From positions 1 through 19,843 of the forward strand of contig JAICYG010000030.1 of assembly GCA_025934335.1 (NCBI GenBank): 19,843 bases of DNA. The letters run 5' to 3'. This document shows, one piece after another, positions 16,182 through 19,843 of the stretch; positions within the stretch are counted from its first letter, which is position 1; the number at the start of each line of letters is the position of its first letter. Source of the DNA: Thermoleophilia bacterium (GTDB lineage Bacteria; Actinomycetota; Thermoleophilia; Gaiellales; Gaiellaceae). A program made the translations under genes and the position numbers. The notes beneath the pieces are model-generated. The model made no database searches and was not told the DNA's origin. It saw only the letters and a list, made by a program, of their open reading frames with translations.

Positions 16182-17447
16182 ATGCCTGACATGACCGCGA
16201 CGAACGCCCTCTTTCCGGACGACGCGCGCGTCGACGACGGCGAGCTCGTGCTCGGCGGCGTGCAGGCGTCGAAGCTCGCGCGCGAGTTCGGCACGCCGCT
16301 CGTCGTCTACGACGAGGAGACGCTGCGGAACCAGGCGCGGGCCTACAGCGCGGCGGCTCCCGGCGCGCTCGTTGCCTACGGGACGAAGGCGTTCCCCTCC
16401 GTCGCGGTGCTGCGCCTGCTTGCCGAGGAGGGGCTCGGCGCCGATGTCTCGACGGCCGGCGAGCTCGAGTTCGCGCTTCGCGCCGGGCTCACCGGCGAGC
16501 GGCTCGTCGTCCACGGCAACAACAAGGAGGACGCGCTGCTGCGCGGCGCCGCCGATGCCGGCGCCCTCGTCGTGCTCGACTCGCTCGAGGAGCTCGACCG
16601 GGCGCGGGACGCGGGAGCGACGCGCTTCCTGGTCCGCGTGACGCCGGGGATCGAGGCCGACACGCACGAGGCGGTCAAGACGGCGCACCACGGGTCGAAG
16701 TTCGGGCTGCCGCCGGAGGATGCCGTCGAGCTCGTGCGGCGGCTACCCGAATGCGAGGGGCTGCACCTGCACGTCGGCTCGCAGCTCATGCACTTCGGCG
16801 CGTCCCTGATGACCGTCGACTGGGTCGCGCAGTTCGCCGCGCGGCTGCGCGCCGAGCTCGGGTGGACGCCGCGTGTCGTCGACCTCGGCGGGGGCCTCGG
16901 CGTCCGGCACGTGCTCGAGGAGCCGGCGTTCACCGTGGCCGAGTTCGTCGGCGGGCTCGTCGGCGAGCTGCGGCGGGCGTGGCAGCTGCAGGCGCTGCCG
17001 GAGCCAGAGCTCGTGCTCGAGCCGGGGCGGTCACTCGTCTCGCGCGCCGGGGTGACGCTGTACACGATCGGCGGGGTGAAGCGCGCGAGCGCGGCGACGA
17101 CGTACGTCACGGTCGACGGCGGCATGTCCGACAACCCGCGGCCTGCGATGTACAACGCCCGCTACGCCGCGCTGATCGCGACGCGCGCCGACGCCGAGCC
17201 CGACGGCGCGTATGCGGTCGCGGGCAAGCACTGCGAGTCGGGCGACGTGCTGATCGAGCGCGTCGAGCTGCCGCGGCCGCAGCGGGGCGACATCCTCGCC
17301 GTGCCGGTGACGGGCGCGTACACGCTCGCGATGTCGTCGACGTACAACGCGGTGCCGCGGCCGGCGGCCGTGCTCGTCGGCGGCGGCGGCGCGCGTCTGA
17401 TCCGAAGACGCGAAACGGTCGCCGACCTGCTCGCGTTGGAAGTCTGA
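16182..17447 (+). CDS. lysA: Diaminopimelate decarboxylase
   Basis: PLP-dependent fold-type III decarboxylase that converts meso-diaminopimelate to L-lysine, the last step of lysine synthesis. The 421 residues have the PLP lysine in VAYGTKAF (Lys69), HLHVGSQ, the glycine-rich phosphate site DLGGGLGV, EPGRSLV, and the active-site CESGD of GKHCESGDVL, with a C-terminal AYTLAMSSTYN. The usual YAxKAN motif is YGTKAF here, a mild variant. Two ATGs, at 16182 and 16191, are possible. The second has CACAAT seven bases ahead, which would fit a leaderless transcript; the first is kept as the longer frame. The start is 14 bases from the divergent MMPL start. The TGA stop is immediately followed by the ATG of the thiol oxidoreductase, so the two are co-transcribed. 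Confidence 0.95.
   Translation: MPDMTATNALFPDDARVDDGELVLGGVQASKLAREFGTPLVVYDEETLRNQARAYSAAAPGALVAYGTKAFPSVAVLRLLAEEGLGADVSTAGELEFALRAGLTGERLVVHGNNKEDALLRGAADAGALVVLDSLEELDRARDAGATRFLVRVTPGIEADTHEAVKTAHHGSKFGLPPEDAVELVRRLPECEGLHLHVGSQLMHFGASLMTVDWVAQFAARLRAELGWTPRVVDLGGGLGVRHVLEEPAFTVAEFVGGLVGELRRAWQLQALPEPELVLEPGRSLVSRAGVTLYTIGGVKRASAATTYVTVDGGMSDNPRPAMYNARYAALIATRADAEPDGAYAVAGKHCESGDVLIERVELPRPQRGDILAVPVTGAYTLAMSSTYNAVPRPAAVLVGGGGARLIRRRETVADLLALEV
17438..17442 (+). promoter_or_regulatory. Ribosome binding site of the TGA-containing oxidoreductase
   Basis: GGAAG lies inside the end of lysA, five bases before the ATG at 17448. It is one of the better-spaced Shine-Dalgarno sites in the window. 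It supports initiation upstream of the in-frame TGA rather than at the GTG at 17550. Confidence 0.65.
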
Positions 17448-18041
17448 ATGGCGACACACGACGTCCTCGTCTGGTCGGACTACATCTGACCGTTCTGCCG
17501 GCTCGGCCAACCGCTGGCCGAGTGGCTCCGGCGCGAGTTCGACGCCGACGTGACGTGGCTGCCGTTCGACCTGCATCCGGAGTACCCACCGGGCGGCCTC
17601 CCGCGTGCCGACCTGATCGCGCGTTACGGCGACCGCTTCCACGGATCGCTCCGCGAGCGGTTCGCGGAGGAGGGGCTCGACTACGCGCCGAACCCGGACG
17701 TCGTCCCGCGCACGCTCGACGCGCTGAGGCTGACGGAGCTCGCCCGCGACCTCGGCCGACACGAGGAGGTGCACGACCGCCTGATGGACGCGTACTGGCG
17801 CGACGGCGTCGATCTCGGCGACCACGGCGAGCTGCGGCGGCTTCTCTCAGACCTACCGAGCGACGACGTCGAGCGCGTGCTCGGAAGCGACGAGTACCGC
17901 GAGCGCGTGCACGGCGAGACGGCGCAGGCGCAGTCGATCGGGGTCACCGGGATCCCCGCCTTCCTGCTCGACCGGCGGCTGATCGTGCCGGGAGCTCAGC
18001 CCCGCGCGGTGTTCGAGCAGGCGTTCGCGCAGCTCGCCTGA
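17448..18041 (+). CDS. Candidate selenoprotein: DsbA/FrnE-like thiol oxidoreductase with Sec at the active site (UxxC)
   Basis: A DsbA/FrnE-type thioredoxin-fold protein of 197 residues if the in-frame TGA at 17487-17489 is read as selenocysteine. The N-terminus is MATHDVLVWSDYI-U-PFCRLGQPLAEWL. Family members have WSDxxCPxCxxG here, so the TGA replaces exactly the first cysteine of the CxxC pair (position 14), and Cys17 remains. After it the frame is intact for 183 sense codons, with the helical insertion (LHPEYPPGGLPRADL to about 155) and the cis-proline loop GVTGIPAFLLD (Pro170) before VPGAQPRAVFEQAF. A GGAAG site lies five bases before the ATG, which abuts the lysA stop. A perfect 8-bp hairpin begins 13 bases past the TGA. 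TGA ends many neighbouring genes, so the code is not reassigned. Alternatives are a single nonsense mutation or a sequencing error. No selA, selB, selC or selD is in the window. Confidence 0.8.
17497..17532 (+). promoter_or_regulatory. SECIS-like hairpin downstream of the in-frame TGA
   Basis: CTCGGCCA (17502-17509) pairs perfectly with TGGCCGAG (17515-17522) around the loop ACCGC (17510-17514). GCCGG (17497-17501) and CCGGC (17528-17532) can add a lower stem, with TGGCT bulged. The loop starts 21 bases after the TGA, within the distance usual for bacterial SECIS elements. The loop lacks the guanine in its first two positions that I recall from the general bacterial consensus, so recognition by SelB is not certain. 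Confidence 0.5.
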
Positions 18042-18044
18042 GGC

Positions 18045-18482
18045 TCACCAGACGCGGTACGACCTTCGCGAGAGGAAGAGCCCATGGCCGTGGCCGTTCG
18101 TGCAGGTGAGGCCGGTGGCACGCGACCGGCACGTAAAGCCGTGCGAGCGCCAGGTGCGGCCGTAACCGAGCACGGTGTACGCCGGCGTGTCGCGGCCGCT
18201 GTCATAGAGGATCCCGCCCGAGCAGACGAGGCTCGCGGGGCCGGCCTGCGACAGGCTGAACCCGTGCCAGTCGAGGGAGGCGCGCGCCATGCACGTTTCC
18301 TGCACACCGCGGAGGTACGACGCGCGCTGGATGTCGCAGAGCAGGTTGCTCCGGGTCGTCGGCTTGATCGGGACGACGAAGCAGGAAATGTTGCGCGACG
18401 GTGTCTTCACCCCGGGGAGCGGCGCCGCGAACGCGGCGGGCACGACGACGGCGAAGGCCGCGAGGAGCGCGATCGCCCGCAC
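18045..18482 (-). CDS. Secreted DUF6636-like protein
   Basis: About 145 residues with an N-terminal signal peptide (VRAIALLAAFAVVVPAAFA, then AP). The mature part has the pattern TPSRNISCFV, LLCDI, LVCSGG, LGYGRTWRSHGFTCRSRATGLTCTN, GHGLFLSRRSYRVW. This agrees with my memory of the actinobacterial DUF6636 family (PSGNIxC, RCDI, LxYGxxW, FxCxSxxxGxTCxN, GHGFxLSR). The paired cysteines suggest extracytoplasmic disulfides. Its function is unknown. The GTG at 18482 follows the DUF1003 stop by 10 bases; a TTG at 18509 would overlap that gene by 17 bases. The stop lies three bases from the stop of the oppositely oriented TGA-containing oxidoreductase. A disulfide-rich secreted protein beside a disulfide enzyme is suggestive but unproven. 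Confidence 0.8.
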   Translation of the reverse strand: MRAIALLAAFAVVVPAAFAAPLPGVKTPSRNISCFVVPIKPTTRSNLLCDIQRASYLRGVQETCMARASLDWHGFSLSQAGPASLVCSGGILYDSGRDTPAYTVLGYGRTWRSHGFTCRSRATGLTCTNGHGHGLFLSRRSYRVW

Positions 18483-18492
18483 CGGGCCGATG

Positions 18493-18930
18493 CTACGCCG
18501 CGTCGACAATGCGCGCGTGGATCTCGGCGGAGAGCCGGTGGACCTCCTGCGTGAGCCGCGTGTTCTCCTCGAGCGGCCGCTCCTGCCGCTCCGCGAGCTC
18601 CTGTGCGTGCCGCGCGGAGGACTCGGCGTGCAGCTGGTCGCGCGCCGCCTGGCGTGTCTGGGCGAGCAGGATGAGCGGCGCCGCGTAGGCCGCCTGCGTC
18701 GAGAACGCGAGGTTGAGGAGGATGAACGGGTAGGGGTCCCAGCGGAGCGACCAGGCGATCGCGTTCACGATCACCCAGGCGACGACGATCGCCGACTGAC
18801 CGACGATGTACTGCGGCGTCCCGAAGAAGCGCGCACAGCGCTCGGCGATCCGGCCGAACGCGTCGTTGCCGAACGCCCCTCGCAGGTGCTCGTGCTGCGT
18901 CAGGTGCCGCAGCGGGTCCCGTGTCGCCAC
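18493..18930 (-). CDS. DUF1003 membrane protein
   Basis: A 145-residue protein with the DUF1003 layout. A soluble N-terminus (DAFGRIAERCARFFGTPQYIV) leads into two membrane segments (about 43-61 and 68-91, QSAIVVAWVIVNAIAW and PYPFILLNLAFSTQAAYAAPLILLAQ). A charged, probably coiled-coil tail follows (about 92-142, rich in Glu, Arg and Gln). The family is widespread but of unknown function. The start is GTG at 18930, without a Shine-Dalgarno site; TAGCCT eight bases ahead might serve a leaderless transcript. It follows the deacetylase gene by 31 bases and probably shares its operon. Confidence 0.88.
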   Translation of the reverse strand: MATRDPLRHLTQHEHLRGAFGNDAFGRIAERCARFFGTPQYIVGQSAIVVAWVIVNAIAWSLRWDPYPFILLNLAFSTQAAYAAPLILLAQTRQAARDQLHAESSARHAQELAERQERPLEENTRLTQEVHRLSAEIHARIVDAA

Positions 18931-18961
18931 GAGCGCGGAGGCTACGTCCGCGGCCGGACGC

Positions 18962-19750
18962 TCAGCGCCCGGCGGGCAGCGGCCCGTACGGGCAGCGCTG
19001 CCCCGGCGCGGGCGGGTCGAGGGCGAGCAGCTCCCCGACCGACACGGCGCGCAGGCCGTGCGCCCGGATCACGGCGAGGACGCCCGGCAGGGCGGCGAGC
19101 GTCCACGGGTGGATGTCGTGCATGAGGATGATCGCCCCCGGTCGGAGCCCCTCCGCCACGTTGCGGACGATGTTCGCGACCTTTGCATGACGGACGTCGT
19201 CGCGGGCGTCCACATCCCAGAACACCTGCAGTAGCCCGAGCCTCCGGACGATCGAATTCGTCGCCGGCGAGTACATCGCGTACGGCGTCCGGAAGAGGCG
19301 CGGCTTCCAGCCCACGTCTTCGTCGACCGCGTACTGGGTCCGCATCAGCTCCAGCCAGACGACCCAGTGCGGGAGCCGGGTCAGCGCGGGATGCGACCAC
19401 GTATGGTTGCCGACGTCGCCGAGCCGCGCCTCCTCGCGCGCCGCCTCCGGCCAGTACTGGAGGCGGTTACCGACGACGAAGAACGTCGCGTGGGCGCCCT
19501 GGCGGCGCAGCACGTCGAGGATCCTCGCCGTGTAGGGGCCCGGCCCGTCGTCGAACGTCAGCGCGACGGCGTCCCCGCGGCCGCCGCCGCACGACACCGA
19601 TTCACCGCGCGCCAGCATCCGCGCGATCGCGCTCCGTTTCTCGGCCGAGGTCGGGACGGGCGGGCGCAGCGGCTCCGGCCCCCGGTACGCCGCCAGCGCT
19701 CCCGGCGCGAGGACGGCGAGCGCAAGAACGACGATCAGGGGTCGTGTCAT
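18962..19750 (-). CDS. Secreted polysaccharide deacetylase (NodB homology domain, CE4)
   Basis: A 262-residue secreted or lipid-free exported enzyme with an N-terminal signal peptide (about 1-20, ending GALA-A). The NodB domain has motif 1 TFDDGP (Asp67, Asp68), the metal-binding motif 2 HTWSHP (His116, His120), motif 3 as RTPYAMYS (Arg154), motif 4 as WDVDARDD, and motif 5 ILMHDIH (His211). The metal triad Asp68-His116-His120 and the catalytic Asp67 and His211 are present. Motif 3 normally reads RxPYG and motif 4 ends in DW; here they are RTPYA and DD, so substrate preference may differ. The target is probably peptidoglycan or another N-acetylated glycan. The ATG follows the upstream gene's TAG with no gap, indicating an operon. 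Confidence 0.93.
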   Translation of the reverse strand: MTRPLIVVLALAVLAPGALAAYRGPEPLRPPVPTSAEKRSAIARMLARGESVSCGGGRGDAVALTFDDGPGPYTARILDVLRRQGAHATFFVVGNRLQYWPEAAREEARLGDVGNHTWSHPALTRLPHWVVWLELMRTQYAVDEDVGWKPRLFRTPYAMYSPATNSIVRRLGLLQVFWDVDARDDVRHAKVANIVRNVAEGLRPGAIILMHDIHPWTLAALPGVLAVIRAHGLRAVSVGELLALDPPAPGQRCPYGPLPAGR

Positions 19751-19843
19751 CTACATACGCGTTCGGAGCGCGAGGACGTTCGCGACGAACGGCTTCGACA
19801 CGTTGTACACGCCGTGCTCGCGAACTGCCCGCTCTCCCTGGTA
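19751..19843 (-). CDS. 3' end of an unidentified gene (last 30 codons)
   Basis: The frame is open from the right edge to a TAG at 19753-19751 and encodes YQGERAVREHG then VYNVSKPFVANVLALRTRM. The TAG is followed at once by the deacetylase ATG, which supports a real co-transcribed gene. Thirty residues are not enough for me to name the family. Confidence 0.6.
   Translation of the reverse strand, partial: YQGERAVREHGVYNVSKPFVANVLALRTRM

Noticed and set aside
17487..17489. TGA reassigned as a sense codon in this genome
   Set aside because: TGA is the stop of several neighbours (lysA, lepA, hrcA, dnaJ, leuS, hemW), so it is a normal stop here.
17448..18041. Reading the TGA-interrupted oxidoreductase as a pseudogene, or as a shorter gene from the GTG at 17550
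   Set aside because: The rest of the frame is undamaged, the stop falls exactly on the catalytic Cys codon, and the good ribosome site precedes the upstream ATG. A start at 17550 would lose the whole active site. A nonsense mutation or a sequencing error remains possible, so confidence is below certainty.

Overview
The window is a gene-dense, high-GC (about 70% by eye) bacterial chromosome segment. GTG starts, weak Shine-Dalgarno sites, TANNNT -10 boxes close to start codons and actinobacterial family variants (DUF6636, MMPL) point to an actinomycete-type genome. Thermoleophilia/Gaiellales is my best guess, from protein flavour only. There is no sign of plasmid, phage or IS DNA, no tRNA or CRISPR array, and no gene-free stretch over 300 bases.

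Layout. (1) Positions 1-8283, minus strand: a tightly packed housekeeping operon read murJ > lepA > DUF1272 > hemW > hrcA > dnaJ > prmA > mtaB, with junctions such as TAG-ATG, TGATG, GTGA and CTGA that imply translational coupling. It joins lipid II flipping, ribosome-associated EF4, haem trafficking, heat-shock control and ribosome/tRNA modification. (2) 8284-8343: a 60-bp divergent control region between murJ and rpsT, with a perfect 18-bp palindrome plus T-run in front of rpsT. (3) 8344-8610, plus: rpsT (S20), convergent with holA. (4) 8626-14101, minus: leuS > comEA > comEC > holA. Most of this order (comEA-comEC-holA-rpsT-lepA-hemW-hrcA-dnaJ-prmA-mtaB) is, from memory, the Firmicutes late-competence/heat-shock gene order. 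(5) 14102-14223: a leuS leader with a very short leucine-rich leader peptide (M-S-L-L-L-S), a long hairpin and an intrinsic terminator. (6) 14221-16167, minus: an MMPL/RND transporter. (7) 16182-18041, plus: lysA followed at once by a DsbA/FrnE-like thiol oxidoreductase whose first active-site cysteine codon is an in-frame TGA. (8) 18045-19843, minus: a secreted DUF6636-like protein, a DUF1003 membrane protein, a secreted polysaccharide deacetylase and the 3' end of an unidentified gene.

The two most striking items are the candidate selenoprotein at 17448-18041 and the candidate leucine-responsive attenuator upstream of leuS at 14102-14223. In the first, the motif reads U-P-F-C, the frame is intact on both sides, a good ribosome binding site precedes the start, and a perfect 8-bp hairpin starts 13 nt after the TGA. 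In the second, the leader peptide appears to be leaderless, with a TAGAAT -10 box that shares the stop codon of the upstream gene.
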